A DNA stretch of 64,000 bases from Moringa oleifera (taxonomy: Eukaryota; Streptophyta; Magnoliopsida; Brassicales; Moringaceae), in contig JAJFZO010000230.1 in the NCBI GenBank assembly GCA_021397835.1, forward strand, positions 3,838,001 to 3,902,000, written 5' to 3'. Both the position numbers and the translations under genes were made by a program. The notes beneath the pieces are model-generated. The model was given only the letters and a program-made list of their open reading frames with translations, was not told the origin of the DNA and did not search any database. Below, in pieces: positions 1-15,599 of this stretch; position 1 is the stretch's first letter; each line of letters starts with the position of its first letter.

Positions 1-593
1 AGAAAGGTTAGCTTCATATGATTGAGGCTAAACATGTTTTCATCTGCAGACTACTATAGATCTGGTAATCTGTCGCAGCTTTCAAGCAACCCAGTCACAA
101 ATGCTTTTTCACTGAGTAATGATATAACCATTGAGGCATTATGAACATGATGTGCCTGAACTTGTGTACTTCTTAGAGCTACATGTCCTTTGATTGACTC
201 TACTCATTGAAGAATTTTCAGTGATCAATAATATATGGAAACCCCTTGGTGGAGGTTTGGACATATAAAAAGTCATGGATGAGATATAGATGCAACCTGG
301 CTGTTATATGTTTAGTCCATTAGCTATAATAAAAAAAAGTAGAGTCTATTAGCACCAGACAAATAACTATTATTGGGTAAGGTGATTGAGATTTAGCTTG
401 TTGAAGTGTCTGTACAAAGTAGTGATGTCCGTGAGTGCAATGGGATGGAGCACTTTACGAAGGCACATCATATTACATTACCTATGATCTTTTTTCGGAC
501 AAATGTGTAACATGAAGGAGTTTTTTAATTCATCAATAATGAATTCAATTTCTGTTATTCTGTTTGTCTCAATAACTGTTTTTCTTGATGTAG
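1..593 (+). other. GIGANTEA intron sequence (no exon seen)
   Basis: This AT-rich stretch precedes the first visible GI exon and ends in an acceptor (pyrimidine-rich run, then TAG at 591-593). I found no piece of GI protein in it, so it is read as the 3' part of a GI intron. No other feature was seen. Confidence 0.6.
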
Positions 594-3500
594 CTCCCTA
601 GGAACTGGATGCATTTGCATTTTTTGCGTGCAATAGGGACTGCAATGTCCATGAGAGCCGGTATAGCTGCTGATGCAGCAGCAGCCCTACTTTTTCGCGT
701 ACTTTCGCAGCCCGCGTTGCTTTTTCCTCCACTGAGGCAAGTTGAGGGAGTGGCAGTTCAACATGAATCATCAGGTGGTTACATTTCATGCTATAGGAAG
801 CAGGTAATGTTTATTAAGCTTCAATCATCAGCACCTTACTCTTCTATTCTTTGTATTTTATGATCCAGGTTGCGGCAAAACACTTAACATGCTGTTCTGT
901 TTGAGTCAAACTTGTGTTTATGTTTCATAGAAGCTAATAGCCATTAGTAATTAATTTTCACTAGATAGAAGTGCCTGCGGCTGAAGCAACTATTGAAGCC
1001 ACTGCCCAAGGGATTGCATCGATGCTTTGTGCACATGGCCCTGAGGTTGAATGGAGAATTTGCACTATTTGGGAAGCTGCCTATGGGCTGATTCCTTTGA
1101 GTTCCTCTGCTGTTGATCTTCCTGAAATCATTGTTGCTACTCCTTTGCAACCTCCCATATTATCATGGAACCTATACATTCCTCTCCTCAAGGTCCTGGA
1201 ATATCTTCCACGAGGAAGTCCATCTGAAGCATGTCTCATGAAGATATTTGTTGCTACTGTTGAGGCAATTCTGCAGAGAACATTTCCTCCTGATTCCTGG
1301 AGGGATCATACTAGAAAAGCAAGATACCTTGCCAACACTGGATCAGCTTCTAAAAACCTTGCTGTGGCAGAGCTTCGTACAATGGTCCATTCACTTTTTT
1401 TAGAATCATGTGCCTCAATAGAACTTGCTTCTCGCCTACTTTTTGTTGTCTTAACTGTGTGTGTTAGCCATGAAGCTCAGTTCAGTGGCAACAAGAGACG
1501 AAGAGATGAAGATAGGTGCCCTCCTGATGAAAGTACTGAGGACTCCCAAGAGGTATCTGACAAACAAACAGACAGGAAAATTAGAAAGACCAAAAAACAG
1601 GGACCTGTAGCAGCATTTGATTCTTATGTTCTTGCTGCTGTCTGTGCTCTTGCCTGTGAACTTCAGTTGTACCCTTTGCTTTCAAGGGGAAGTAATAATT
1701 CACATTCTAAGCATGTGCAAGCTCTTGGGAAGCCTGCAAGAATCAATGGATCTTCTCATGAGTGTGGAGCTAGTATTGACTCTGCGATCCATCACACTCA
1801 TAGAATCTTAGCAATTTTGGAGGCTCTTTTTTCACTGAAGCCATCTTCTGTTGGCACCCCATGGAGTTACAGTTCAAATGAGATAGTTGCTGCAGCTATG
1901 GTGGCTGCTCATGTTTCTGATCTGTTCAGACGTTCAAAGGCCTGCATGCATGCCCTTTCTGTCTTGATGAGATGCAAGTGGGATAACGAGATTTACACCA
2001 GAGCATCTTCACTATATAATCTCATTGATATTCACAGCAAAGCTGTTGCATCCATTGTTAATAAGGCTGAGCCGTTGGAAGCATACTTAATGCATACACC
2101 TGTTTGGAAGGACTCCCTCACAGGTTATGATAGCAGGAAACAGGATAAATGTATGAGTACTAGCTGCCTTGATTCGGGACAGCCATCTGTCTCACATCAT
2201 GAAGATTCACACCACTCGGAAATTAATCAAAAATATGAGAGAGCATTACATTCGGATGAAAGCTCTGGAAGTAGCTTGGGTAAAGCTATTGCAAGTTTCC
2301 CGTTGGATGCTTCAGATCTGGCAAATTTCCTCACAATGGAAAGGCACATAGGATTCAATTGCAGTGCGCAAGTTCTTCTACGATCAGTTCTCGTGGAGAA
2401 ACAAGAGTTGTGTTTCTCTGTTGTTTCGTTGCTATGGCACAAGCTGATCGCAGCACCAGAAACCCAACCTAGTGCCGAGAGCACTTCTGCTCAACAAGGA
2501 TGGAGACAGGTAACTTAGCATGCCCCTTAATAAATTACTATTATGTTCAATTTGTCATTGGTGCTGTCCGCACCTGATCAAAGTTAACATAACTTATCCC
2601 CTTTTCTCTTAGTTATTAGAGGGCAAAAAAAATTATATTTATATCATTTATATTGTTTTTGTTTGATCAAAAGTAACATACTTCTACACTGGGATTTTCT
2701 TGGTAATTAAAATGCAAAAGATATCATTGTTAAGGTATTACATGCTAGATCTCACAAACGGAGAAGAGATGAATAGAAGGGATTGGTGTGCAATCAATGC
2801 AAAAGCCTTGGTTCTATCATGAATAGGTCTGACTAGATAAACAAAATGTCAAACCAAAAACTTGTCCCCCACTAATGCATCTTCTGCAAATCTGAAATAA
2901 AGGAAACATAGAAAGAAAAGAGAGAAAAGCACACTACAGCATATAAAGAGAAAGGGAACCCTTAGCACTCATCCTCGAGGAGCAAGTAAGTAGCTAAGCC
3001 AGCTTCTACATGAAAGCTTCTCCCTAAGTGAAGATTTAGTGTTGCTAAATATGCCAATTGGTAAATTGGGAAAATGTGTAAATCGGAGATATAAATCTGC
3101 TTCTAGATGATCTTTTTTCTTGTTTAGCAGAAAAAAGTTAATAGAACGTTAAGCAGGGAGAAGGTTAAAAGATATTAAACAGAAACAAATTAAAAGAGAG
3201 AGAACTTGGAAAAATCTCTCCTTTCTCTCTGTGCAGTATTGCTTCAATTTGGAGAAAAAACTATCCTGAGTTTTAAATGCTTACTTAACCATTGGTTAGT
3301 GCCTAAAAGGGTACATGTGGACTAAATTATGATATGACTAGTTATTTGCACGTCCGACGTTGACATTCTTAATTGTTAACTGAGCAGGTTAAAGTATATC
3401 TTATCCTTCCCTTCTCCTCTCCAAATATTTGGGGGTCTGTTGTCGACGTTGCTGCCATGCTATATTTCATCTATCTATTTGCTATCACTATAGAAATGTA

Positions 3501-4985
3501 TTCATTTGACTATCGTGTTTGGACTTCTAGGTAGTGGACGCACTATGCAATGTGGTATCAGCATCACCAACGAAGGCAGCTACGGCAGTCGTTCTTCAGG
3601 TCCAGATTTTGTTTGACTTTTGGATTTCTTTTTGATAATGTGAGATCGTTACTGTTTTCTTTTAGCCACTGATTTGAACACGTGGTTTTTGGTAAAGAAG
3701 ACACCATATTGTAACTAGAGCACTGAAACTTTCGAGATGATCTTTTGTGATCATAAAACAATGTATTAGTTAAGAGGTGTAAATAATGTTTCATTGCCCT
3801 AGCGGAGGTGTCCAAATCAGTGGTCTTGTTTCATCTTAGTTTAATAGCTAAAACTTCATCCAATTAGTTTCTTTCATGGCTTTGTGTTCTTGTCAGGCTG
3901 AGAGGGAATTACAGCCTTGGATTGCCAAAGATGATGATCAAGGTCAGAAGATGTGGAGGATCAACCAGCGAATTGTGAAATTGATCGTGGAACTAATGAG
4001 AAATCATGACAGCCCTGAATCATTGGTGATTTTGGCAAGCGCATCAGATCTGCTTCTACGTGCCACAGATGGGATGCTCGTTGATGGAGAAGCTTGCACT
4101 TTACCACAACTGGAGGTACTATCTGTGAAAATAATTTTTGTTTATGCAGGCATGTGATCCATTTACATAGTCCTTTTAGTTCTATCATTTTTTATTATAA
4201 TTTTTATTTTGATCAGGAATAAAATGTATATATTTATTATTTATGTAGCACCAAAGGGGTGCAACTCTTACAAATGTAGTTAAGTTTTATTTTCTTTTGT
4301 TTCATAAATAAGTTATTCTATAAATTACCATATAATTACCTTTATTCTTTCGGGTTATCCTCAAAATTCATTGATGTATTGGCAACTCAAATATATGTAA
4401 AACTTATTGCAGCTACTGGAAGCAACAGCTAGAGCTGTGGAGCCTGTTCTTGAGTGGGGAGAGTCTGGGTTAGCAGTGGCAGATGGTCTATCAAATTTGT
4501 TAAAGGTAAACATCTTGTATTGGCTCATTCAGTTTTCTAAACTCATAACTAGGTGTAAAATATTCTCTGAAGTCAGGTATTGGAATTTCCGAAGCCTAAC
4601 AAACATGAAGGCAAGTGTGATTACAGAGGAGACAAGAAAAGATAATCCTATGTCATCTGACGTATTTTTTCGGGAATACTTGCAGTGTCGTCTACCAGCT
4701 ACCATCCGATGTCTTTCTCATCTAAGTGCACATGTCCGTGCCCTAAGCACCTCAGTTCTTCGTGGAATTTTGCATGCAGGTGCCATTACATCTGATTCTA
4801 AAGCAGTGGAGGGAAGTGGCATTCATGACCGCCCCTGTCAGTACTTTACGATGGAAGCGATCAATTGGCATAGTGATATTGAAAAGTGCTTAACTTGGGA
4901 AGCTCATAGCCGAATTGCATCTGGAATGGCTATTCAATTTCTTGATACTGCAGCTAAGGAATTAGGCTGTAAAATTTCCATATGA
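594..4985 (+). CDS. GI: GIGANTEA, C-terminal ~811 residues (5' part outside window)
   Basis: GIGANTEA is a large plant-specific protein of nucleus and cytosol. It links the circadian clock to photoperiodic flowering and stabilises the F-box protein ZEITLUPE with HSP90. Six exons can be joined in frame with GT-AG introns: 594-803, 965-2509, 3531-3599, 3897-4115, 4413-4505 and 4686-4985 (TGA). They encode about 70, 515, 23, 73, 31 and 99 residues, 811 of the roughly 1170 usual for the family. Recognisable GI blocks include NWMHLHFLRAIGTAMSMRAG, AATAVVLQ/AERELQPWIAKDD and the ending LDTAAKELGC. The 515-residue exon starts at IEVPAAEA (ATA at 965), not at the in-frame GTG at 971. No frameshift or premature stop is seen, so the gene looks intact over this range. 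The N-terminal exons must lie upstream of the window. The identification is very secure; exon ends rest on splice consensus and homology from memory. Confidence 0.96.
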
Positions 4986-5480
4986 CATAAGGTAGCTTCT
5001 GATAACCAGTTCAGCTTTATGAATATAATTTCTTTTCTTTCTAGTGAGGCCTGCGGACAGAAATAGACTTACCAATTGGCTTGAAGGATGTAGGTTGGCC
5101 AGAGAACCATTCATATTCTTGTTTTAGGTATGAAACCTCATAGTGTCATAACTATCCTTCAAGCCTGGATGACTGTGTATAGCGAAACAGCAGACAGGGC
5201 AATGCAGTGGGTTCATGTTCTGATGTTTAGTTTATTCAGCTGCAGTTGACTCTGTCATAATAAACTCCTGTTTCATTTTTCTGTTTAGATTGGTGAATGT
5301 AATTTGAGCTTTCTTGAAAACCGACTGGATTAGCATGCAACATTAGCATTGATGAACTGAGTTGCTGCAGTGCCCTGTTAGCTTGGCTCCTTGAAGTTTT
5401 AGCTAATGAGCAGACTAGGGATGTGCTTTAAAAATCGATCTCGTAGATGTAACCACTTCATTTTTCAATTCAGTGATTTA
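4986..5480 (+). other. GIGANTEA 3' untranslated region, possibly with one intron
   Basis: After the TGA, a GTAGCT donor-like site lies at about 4991 and a pyrimidine-rich TTTCTTTCTAG acceptor-like site ends at about 5044. A small 3'UTR intron is therefore possible. The sequence stays of mixed composition until about 5480 and then becomes strongly AT-rich, which is taken as the end of the transcribed region. No polyadenylation site was pinned down. Confidence 0.35.
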
Positions 5481-8476
5481 TTTTTTAAAAAAATACTGGA
5501 AGTAAATTTTGTATTTTATCTCTACTCATTTTTTGGAAGCAAAAATGGAGAAATTTTGCTCAGAAAATGATTAAACCAAACTTTTTTATTTTATTATTTT
5601 TATATTTTTAAAAATATTTAATTTTTTTAATTGTATTAAATTTAAATAAATGTGAATTATATTTTTATGTAAAATTTTATTTAAATAAATTATAATTTTG
5701 ATTAAATTAAATTTAAAATTTAATATATATATATAATATAAATAATTAAATGAAACATGGAACATAATTTGTTTTAATACCATCTTAATTTTAAAACATT
5801 GGGAGAAAATTTGGATCTACAGTCAACCCTTTTACATATCTCTATACTCATTTGGGCAAAAGAAAAAATGACATATTTAGAATGTACATTTTTTTAACTC
5901 TCAAAAGTTTAGGTGCAATATTAAATAATTCCACCTCTAAATAAAAAAATAAACTTAAAAAATAATTTTTAAAAAGAAAATTTTAAAAAAGCTTCCATAT
6001 TTTAAGATAAGTATCTATTTTATTAATATTTAAAAAAATATATATTATTTTAAAGAGTATACTTTTTATAAAAATTTATTCTACAATAAAATTTGTACGT
6101 CTATTTAATGTCATAGGTTGATATCAAGAATTTCAATGATACAAATTGATGGGAGCCTCCATATCAATAGATATTGATAGATCATCTTTAACATCCTTCC
6201 CTTGATCAATCTTAAAATTGGCATCACATTTTTGTTACATCTATTATACTTAATCATGAATATTAAAAATTAAATGATATAAATGAAAATTTTTTAATAT
6301 AAACAAAAATGTTATCTAACAATTGGACTTGATCAATATTTTGTTTCTGTTTGCGTAACCATATTGCTTTCGACATGTTAATTAAGATAACCTTTATATG
6401 AAATGAGGCATGGGTAAGCATATGATACTAGAGATGGAAGGCCTTAAGAATGGAAGTTCATTATTTTGAAGCAAAAAATGCTTACAATTAAGAAATCTTT
6501 GTTTTTCACGCTAAAAATGTGACTAATGGACACCTAAGATATGTATAGTCATGGACCAACCCATAAAAAAATAAAAATAAAATATTGAACATCTTATTAA
6601 TATTTCTAATATTCTTGAATGCCAAGATATCTATCTTACTAGTGCCCTTAATACTTCAAAATATTAAATCATTTTTCTTATTTGAAAAAATATGTTTTTA
6701 GAAGAATTTACTTTACAATTAAAATTCTAAATTTATTCAATATAAAATCTCAGTAATATAGTAATAGATTACCTTAAATGCAGCTTTGACATAAATAAAT
6801 TAGATGAAGATTTAACAACTCACTTAAAGTGATAGCTATTGGTGTATCATCTTTTATATACCCAATTGGCATAGATCACAAAGGATGACAATGTTGTAGC
6901 TTGTTGCGGCAAAGATTACTTCTCATTCGCATCAGTTCTAAAACATCACATTATTTTCATTACTATTATACTTAATCGTGAATATTAAGAATTAAATGAT
7001 ATAAATAATAATTTTAGTGTAAACACAAAAATATCATCAAATAATTGTACTTGTTTATTTTTTCTCGATCTACTTAATCATATTTATTTTTACAAATCAA
7101 TTAAGAAAAAATTTTAAAAAAATAAGGCACTAAGTATAAGATATTAAAATTAAGTTGGTCGTCTCATATTAATATTGTTTTCATTATTAAAAATTTAAGT
7201 TAATTATATCAAAGAGATTTATATTTTACTCATTAAAATTTGTTAAAAAATAGATTTTTTTAAATTTTAAATTTTGTTAATTTTTTAATCTGAGATTTTT
7301 ATTCGTCTTTCTAAGTAATATTAAACAATAAATTTTTTCTATAATCAACAAATCAAAAACTTCAAATGACTTATGATATGTGATAATTTTTTTAAATCTA
7401 TAAAAATTTTAATAAAATTTTATTTTTATTAAATTTTTATGAGAAAATAATTTTTTTTTAAAAATAAAGTAAATAATAAAAAAAAAGTGTGTTACCTCGA
7501 ATCGTGTTGAGTCTATGCATACCATATTTATGTTGTATCATATAAATAAGATTACAACTTATTTATATTCTATAAAATTTTCATATACTACAAAAATTAA
7601 TTCTATAATTTTAAATATATAATTAAAAAAGATAATTTTTAAACTATCTTTTTTAATCTTAATTTTTATAAATTTTTATTAGTTTATAGTATAAATAAAC
7701 CATTCATTAATTTATATAGAAAATGTCATGACACGTGTCTATACATGGCCATCATACCACGCATTGACACACAATCCATTATGCTACACGGTGGCACACG
7801 ATTTGAGTTGGGCGAACCCGTAATTAGTAAAATACTAACTTGACACATTCATATGATCATATCGTAATTTGCATGACTTGTTTTTTAAATTTTGCAAGCT
7901 TTGTCCAATTCATATTGCTAAAATATATTAATCAGCTCACTTGTCATTTTTAATTTGGATCGATACATGTTTGCTTTAAAACTTGGCCCATGGATCAGTG
8001 CATTCACTGGATCGATGTGATAATTAAATTACATAACTAAACAATTAAAGAGAAAATCCATTGAAGTAATATGGGTGCTTCATTTCAAGTTCATTTAAAG
8101 AGGACCAAACAATTTAAGTGAGTGAGTGAAAGAGAGAGAGAATGGGTGCGAACATGGAGAGCGAATGTCGTTAACGCGTAAACATGTCACAATATATTTA
8201 AAATAAATATTATATAAAATTTTAATATTTATTTTATATTATTAATTAAATTATAATATTTAAAAAATATTAATTTTATAAATTTTGATTTATTAATTTA
8301 AAATTAAATTTTATCAAAAAATTTATAAATGTAAATAAATAATCAAGTTACCATCAACAAAAATTTTAATTTTTTTTGAGTATTGCTTATATATATTTTT
8401 AAATATATATTATTAAAATTTAAAAAATTATCAAAAAATAGATTTTAAATGAAATAAAAAAACTTACAGAAATTAT

Positions 8477-8620
8477 TTTTGAGGCATTTTAATAATAAAA
8501 ATATTTTTACTTTTTAATAATCATTTGAGTTAGGATCCAATTTGATATCAAATTAATATATCAATGTTCGATTTATTTTAAATATGAGAATTTAATTGAT
8601 AATATAAAGTAAACATTAAA
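8477..8620 (+). repeat. Diverged direct repeat, copy A
   Basis: The segment beginning TTATTTTTGAGGCATTTTAA and running through ATTTGAGTTAG to TTTAATTGATAATAT recurs in the same order and orientation about 1.39 kb downstream, with many substitutions. Similar AT-rich sequence on its left (8195-8400) also has a counterpart at 9500-9720. The pair could be the LTRs of a dead element or an old tandem duplication. Confidence 0.5.
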
Positions 8621-9869
8621 ATTTTATATGATTTTTATTCATATTTTAATTTTTTATATAAATATAATGTACACAAAATTATTAATACTAACAAAATAAA
8701 ATGTGTCAATGAAAGTATTATATTAAAAATTTAATAAAATATAAATAAAAAATAGATACAACCTTTTATATATTTCAATTTAAAATCACAAATAAAACAT
8801 AAGTCTTCTTCTAATAAATAATTTTTTTATTTATATGTCAACATCTTTTAATACAATATGACAATACTATAAATGAATATAATATCTTATACTTACATTA
8901 TTTTCACTTTATAATTTTATTTTGTCTTCACTTACTTCATAGTTTCATTGGTTTGAACTTTGTCAATAAAAACTAATAATTTTTTTAAAATATTTTATAT
9001 TTTATTTGGATATATTTTATTACTAATGTTACTTAATATAACTATACCTTGTGCAAATTTATATTTTTTGAAATTTTTATATATTTTATTATGAGATAAA
9101 TATTTTGAAAATATTTTTAAATTAAATATTATTGCATTAATTAAATTATTTTAAAATTTAAACTTTAAAATTTAAGTTAAATAGGACATTAAGTTTAATA
9201 TTTGAAAATATTTGAAAACATAATTGGAAAATAATGAAGACCATTGTCATTTTGTTGAAGAGAAAATAAAAAACTTTTAATTAATTAAAAAAATTTAAAA
9301 CTAAGAAAATTTGTCTTTTTTTTTTCTTCTTTATCTCTTCCTTTCATTTCTTTGCCGTTATTTGATTTGATTTTTCAAATTTTATGTTATTTTCAAAAAT
9401 TTTATGAAAATTTTAATTTTTATATCTTGATTTAATTAAATTTAAATAAAATACTTCAATGTAAAATTCAGTTATTTAATATAATAAAATTTATGGTAAA
9501 AGATTTTGAACATCATAATATTTATTTTATGTTACCAATCAAATTTTTATATATTTTAAAAAATAATAAATCAAATATTAATTTATTAATTTAATTTAAA
9601 TTAAATTTTATTAAAAAATTAAAAAATTTAATATATTTAAATTAAAAATCTTATATAATAAATTTTGACTTAAAATTTTGATAAATATAAAAAATATTCA
9701 AGCATCTGACACAAAAAATTTTAAAATTTTTTATGTACGGAAATATATATATATATATATAAATTTATAATAAAAAATTAAAAAATTAAAAAATTAAAAA
9801 AATAAATGATGAATAAAAAATTATTCAAATTTGAAAGATGAATTTCAAATAAAGTAAATAATTAATTAA

Positions 9870-10010
9870 GTTATTTTTGAGGTATTTTAATAATAAAAAT
9901 AATTTTAATTTTTTCTAACTATTTGAGTTAAAATCTAATTTAAAGTAAATTAAAAGTTTACTATTCGATTTATTATTTTTTAAACTTAAAAATTTAATTG
10001 ATAATATCAC
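9870..10010 (+). repeat. Diverged direct repeat, copy B
   Basis: This is the second copy of the 8477-8620 repeat. It shares TTATTTTTGAGG, TTTTAATAATAAAAAT, ATTTGAGTTA and AATTTAATTGATAATAT in order. It ends just upstream of the RPS18 promoter. Confidence 0.5.
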
Positions 10011-10119
10011 ATAAATATTGATTTTATAAATTTTTATTTTAAAATTTAATTAAAAATAAATTTAATATATTTTATATTAATCATAGACATTAGCAAATTT
10101 GGTCGTGCAAAACATCAGT

Positions 10120-10260
10120 TAAATTTAGGGTTTTGTTTTAGACATCACAATACAAGAAGGGTATTTTAGGTATTGCAGTTTATCTGGAGGGTAGAATAGT
10201 CTTCTGATCTGAAACCACAAAACCCTAACATTAGCTGGAGGAATCGCTATAAAAACAACT
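10120..10260 (+). promoter_or_regulatory. RPS18 promoter: two telo-boxes and a TATA-like box
   Basis: Two interstitial telo-box motifs are visible. TTTAGGGTTT lies at 10124-10133 (reverse orientation) and AAACCCTAAC at about 10220-10229 (forward). A TATA-like TATAAAAA starts near 10248, which would place transcription start around 10275-10285. Telo-boxes are a known hallmark of plant ribosomal-protein and other translation-apparatus promoters, where they help couple expression to cell proliferation. The assignment of function here is inferred from motif and position. Confidence 0.6.
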
Positions 10261-10364
10261 TTAGAAACACTACCTTAGCTTCTCCCTGCCTCGCTTTTAC
10301 TATTGGCTTCTGCTTCCTAGACGGCAAGAGGCTCTCCTGTCTCACACTGATCTTTGCATTCAAA

Positions 10365-12634
<2,270 letters not shown>

Positions 12635-12859
12635 GCTTTTTGTTATTGTTTGTTTTGCAACAGAAGTTTTATATGGTTTGACAGGGTTAGCCCCTTGTTA
12701 TATGAAATTCTTGCATGAAGAGTTTTAGATACTGTTTCCTAGATTGGGTGGATTTTGGGAATTGGAACATGTGAAACCCCACTAAGTCTTTTTGAGCTAA
12801 TTTGCCCTGTGGATGTTTTGCTAGTAAATTTGCTTATATGCTAGATTTTGTCTCTATAT

Positions 12860-13900
12860 TCTTGTGTGCATGTTCTTGAACCTTTGCGATAGTATTTGAA
12901 CTTTTAAATGGCTTTAGACCTGCCAACTGCCTGCGCCTCTTACCTGTGTGTGAACACTTTGAGTTGTGTACATTCTGTCTATATTTGTAATGTGATGTAT
13001 ACGGCTGTCTACATGATAATGAGTGGATGAAGAGAGCCTAGTGATTGAACTCTGAAAACATTGTGGGTGTTCTGATGGAATTTCTAGATGGAATGTGGAT
13101 GGTAAGAGATTGGGGTACTCTATTCAAATATAACATAAAACTCTCGTAAACTCTGCGTCATTAAGCATCTAGCATGTCGCATTTCTTTGTATTGGACATT
13201 CGCTAGTCTTTTCATAAGTGTAGGTATAGGACACGTTTAGCACAAGGTAAAATACATTCTGATTTTCAATTACATCATGTAAACGGGCACATAAGGAAAA
13301 TGAAAAAGCATATCTGCATCTAACCTTACATGGATAAGGCATTACTTTCCAGGTCATTTTGGACGATTGATAACTTCTTTTGTTTTTATTTTAATGTTTT
13401 TGAGGAAAAGTGATTATTCACTCAAGATTAAAAAAACAAAGAAAAGGGCCATGCTCTTAGGAAAACAAGTGTGTATCTTATTTAAACTGTCTTGTCTTGT
13501 AAAATTAATCTTTTTAAGATTGTTTGTTGAACTAAAATCCACCCTATCAACCCCCAAAAGATAGCTCAAACGAAACTTGATCAGCCTAATATTGAAAGCT
13601 GGGAAGCGAAGCTACCATAGGCAAATGTGAATGAATTAGAGGAAAAAGTAGCACCCTACAATTGTGTGATGACAATGTGGATCCCCACAATTGTAAGATG
13701 ACAATGTGGATCCTATAATACACGTGAAGAGGTTTCAAGATGCTCTCTTGCTCCAAATAATTTTTGATGTGCTAAACGCAAGCTATTCTCGGTAACACTA
13801 ACTAAAAATTGTCCTAGACCAGTACCACTATTTCAAACTAGGAAAAATTGATTTCTTTTTCTTGATTTTGTGTTAATTTTTTTTAACACGATTTACTAGC
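12860..13900. other. Intergenic spacer, no gene recognised
   Basis: This is downstream sequence of RPS18. The transcript's 3'UTR probably ends before about 12850. Only short frames without recognisable similarity occur here. A short direct repeat (a 20-base core with GTGATGACAATGTGGATCC-like sequence) sits at about 13656-13715. Confidence 0.5.
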
Positions 13901-14227
13901 AAGATTAAGGCAAAGAAAACTACAGATGACACAAAGGCCATTCGCAGGGGTCCTAAAGAACCTCTAAGGCGAAGAAAACTAATGTTGTGTTGATCAAAAG
14001 GGTCGAACAAGCAACAATAATAGAGGAAGCGGTTAGGAAAGGGGAAGCCAAGTTGGACAGTGATAGCCTTGGCTAAGCCTAGAAACTAAAAGGAAGAAGA
14101 TCGTAAACCAAAATAGAAGAACTAAGACGATAAGAGGAAGGTCAAAAGATACAAAAACTATGATCGGTGGGGATCCCAGAGGAGAGGACAATTTTATGCC
14201 TCTCAACATTAGAAAGCAGAAATCGTT

Positions 14228-14400
14228 ATGGTGATTAGAGACCAACACCTTCCAAATGGCCTCAGTGGAGCCAAAAAAGACATGACCAAGTTTTATCGTT
14301 TCCATAGAGAACATGGTCACAACACGAAAGAATGCATCTTGCTACAAGAAGATATAGAGGCCCTAATAAATAAAGGGCACCTTAAGTGGTATATAAGACA
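14228..14400 (+). mobile_element. Ty3-gypsy retrotransposon gag fragment (C-terminal part)
   Basis: The frame reads DMTKFYRFHREHGHNTKECI, followed by LLQEDIEALINKGHLKWYI. This is the signature found in the C-terminal part of many plant Ty3-gypsy Gag proteins, next to the zinc knuckle region. The wider frame runs on to 14692, but the later residues (rich in lysine and low in complexity) are degraded. No intact polyprotein exists, so this is a dead remnant. Confidence 0.8.
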
Positions 14401-14769
14401 AAAAAAAAAGCTGACCAGGGGTCGATTATCCAATGATCAGCAAGTAAATTGCCTAAAGGTTCTAACTCATCCCGACGTAACAAAGTTGTGTCACCTTGGG
14501 AAACCCCATCTTTGGGCCTTAAGCAAAGAAAGGAACAAGATAATGTGGAGAGAAGACTTGGATATTTTGGATGTTAACCAGAAAAAAAAGAGTCAGAGAG
14601 AGAAAATTGGGATATGGTGGATGTTAGAACAGAATAATAAGCCTAAGAAAGTGAATATGATCACCAAGGGACCAAGCATTAAGGTCCCTTGACCTTCCAA
14701 AAAAAAGAAAGCATGGGATCGAATAGATTTACACAGTCAATTCAGGGAAGAAAGCAACAATCGTCATTA

Positions 14770-14935
14770 GTTTGTCTGATGCTTATGCTTATAACCTTTC
14801 AGAGCCCCACATGGATGCCATGGTCATCACCCTGCCCATTGATGATATCAACGCAAAAAGAGTACTTCTAGACAGTGGAAGCTCCGTCGACATATTATTT
14901 TACAGTGCATTCAGGAGAATGGGATTATAAAAAGA
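14770..14935 (+). mobile_element. Ty3-gypsy aspartic protease fragment
   Basis: Read in frame from about 14776, the sequence encodes SDAYAYNLSEPHMDAMVI and then AKRVLLDSGSSVDILFYSAF. This matches the plant gypsy pattern in which the active-site aspartate lies in (I/V)-D-x-GSS-x-DIL. It follows the gag fragment at the expected distance and on the same strand, so both belong to one broken element. The frame decays after about 14935. Confidence 0.8.
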
Positions 14936-15004
14936 GCAATTACACCTAATGTATTAATACATTTCAACTTCAACCTCTAACAAGATTATTGGTAACTTCT
15001 ATTA

Positions 15005-15320
15005 TGAAGCCATCACCTTTTGCATCTCTTGTCTCATCTGTTCTCTCATCTCTCGGCGTTCTCTTTCTATTCGTTCATGCACTTATTGTTGCACTTGTTC
15101 CTGCACCTATTTCAAAATTTTCTGCATGGTAACGTTGGATGGCTGATGTGACAACTGAGACACAGTGGAAGTACCGCAGAAGACAGAATTAGATCCAAAT
15201 CCGTACGCTTGACCCCTTTTATTTTTACCACTTGTCGCTTGGAAAACAAGGGCGAAGTCATCAACAGATGACACAGAGGCCAAGGTGTCCTCTTTTAGTT
15301 TTTTATAACCAGCCTGCACA
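15005..15320 (-). mobile_element. CACTA (En/Spm) transposase-associated fragment
   Basis: On the minus strand, 15319-15107 encodes a frame containing DDFALVFQ...GKNKRGQAYGFGS. This resembles the plant Transposase_24 (Ptta/En/Spm) region, whose typical form is VLG-x-DKRGRVYGLGS. Just downstream on the same strand (about 15100-15010) a glutamine/glutamate/methionine-rich coiled coil can be read (RREMREQMRQEMQKVM), also typical of the tail of these proteins. A stop codon interrupts it. This is a decayed fragment lying between two gypsy pieces. Confidence 0.65.
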
Positions 15321-15599
15321 TCATTGATAAAACATGAAACATGTTAAAGCAAGATAAACAAATAATTATACATCAAGAACTTAAAAAATTAAGATGATAA
15401 TAAAAATGACTGATGATTATAAATAAAACATGCTTTAGTTGTGATCCTCTTTATTGTGGTTTAACTTAGTAAAGTCCTCTAGTATGGTAGGTTCCCTTCC
15501 TAGCTTAATAACCTAACAAATAACAAATTAAAATTTAAAATTAATGAAGTATAATGAAACATGTCATAAACACATAAAGATAATATTTGATCTCAAGCT

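Larger units (their letters stand above)
5500..10100. other. AT-rich intergenic DNA with old diverged repeats
   Basis: About 4.6 kb of very AT-rich sequence has no plausible gene; every reading frame is short and of low complexity. Parts look related to one another as diverged direct repeats (about 6190-6430 with 6920-7150, and about 8195-8620 with 9500-10020). This suggests decayed transposable elements. No transposon protein remnant was recognised. Confidence 0.6.

Noticed and set aside
971..973. Start codon for a 515-residue protein in the GIGANTEA region
   Set aside because: The codon is GTG inside an exon. The preceding ATAGAA after an AG acceptor continues the GI sequence (IEVPAAEA), so this is an internal exon.
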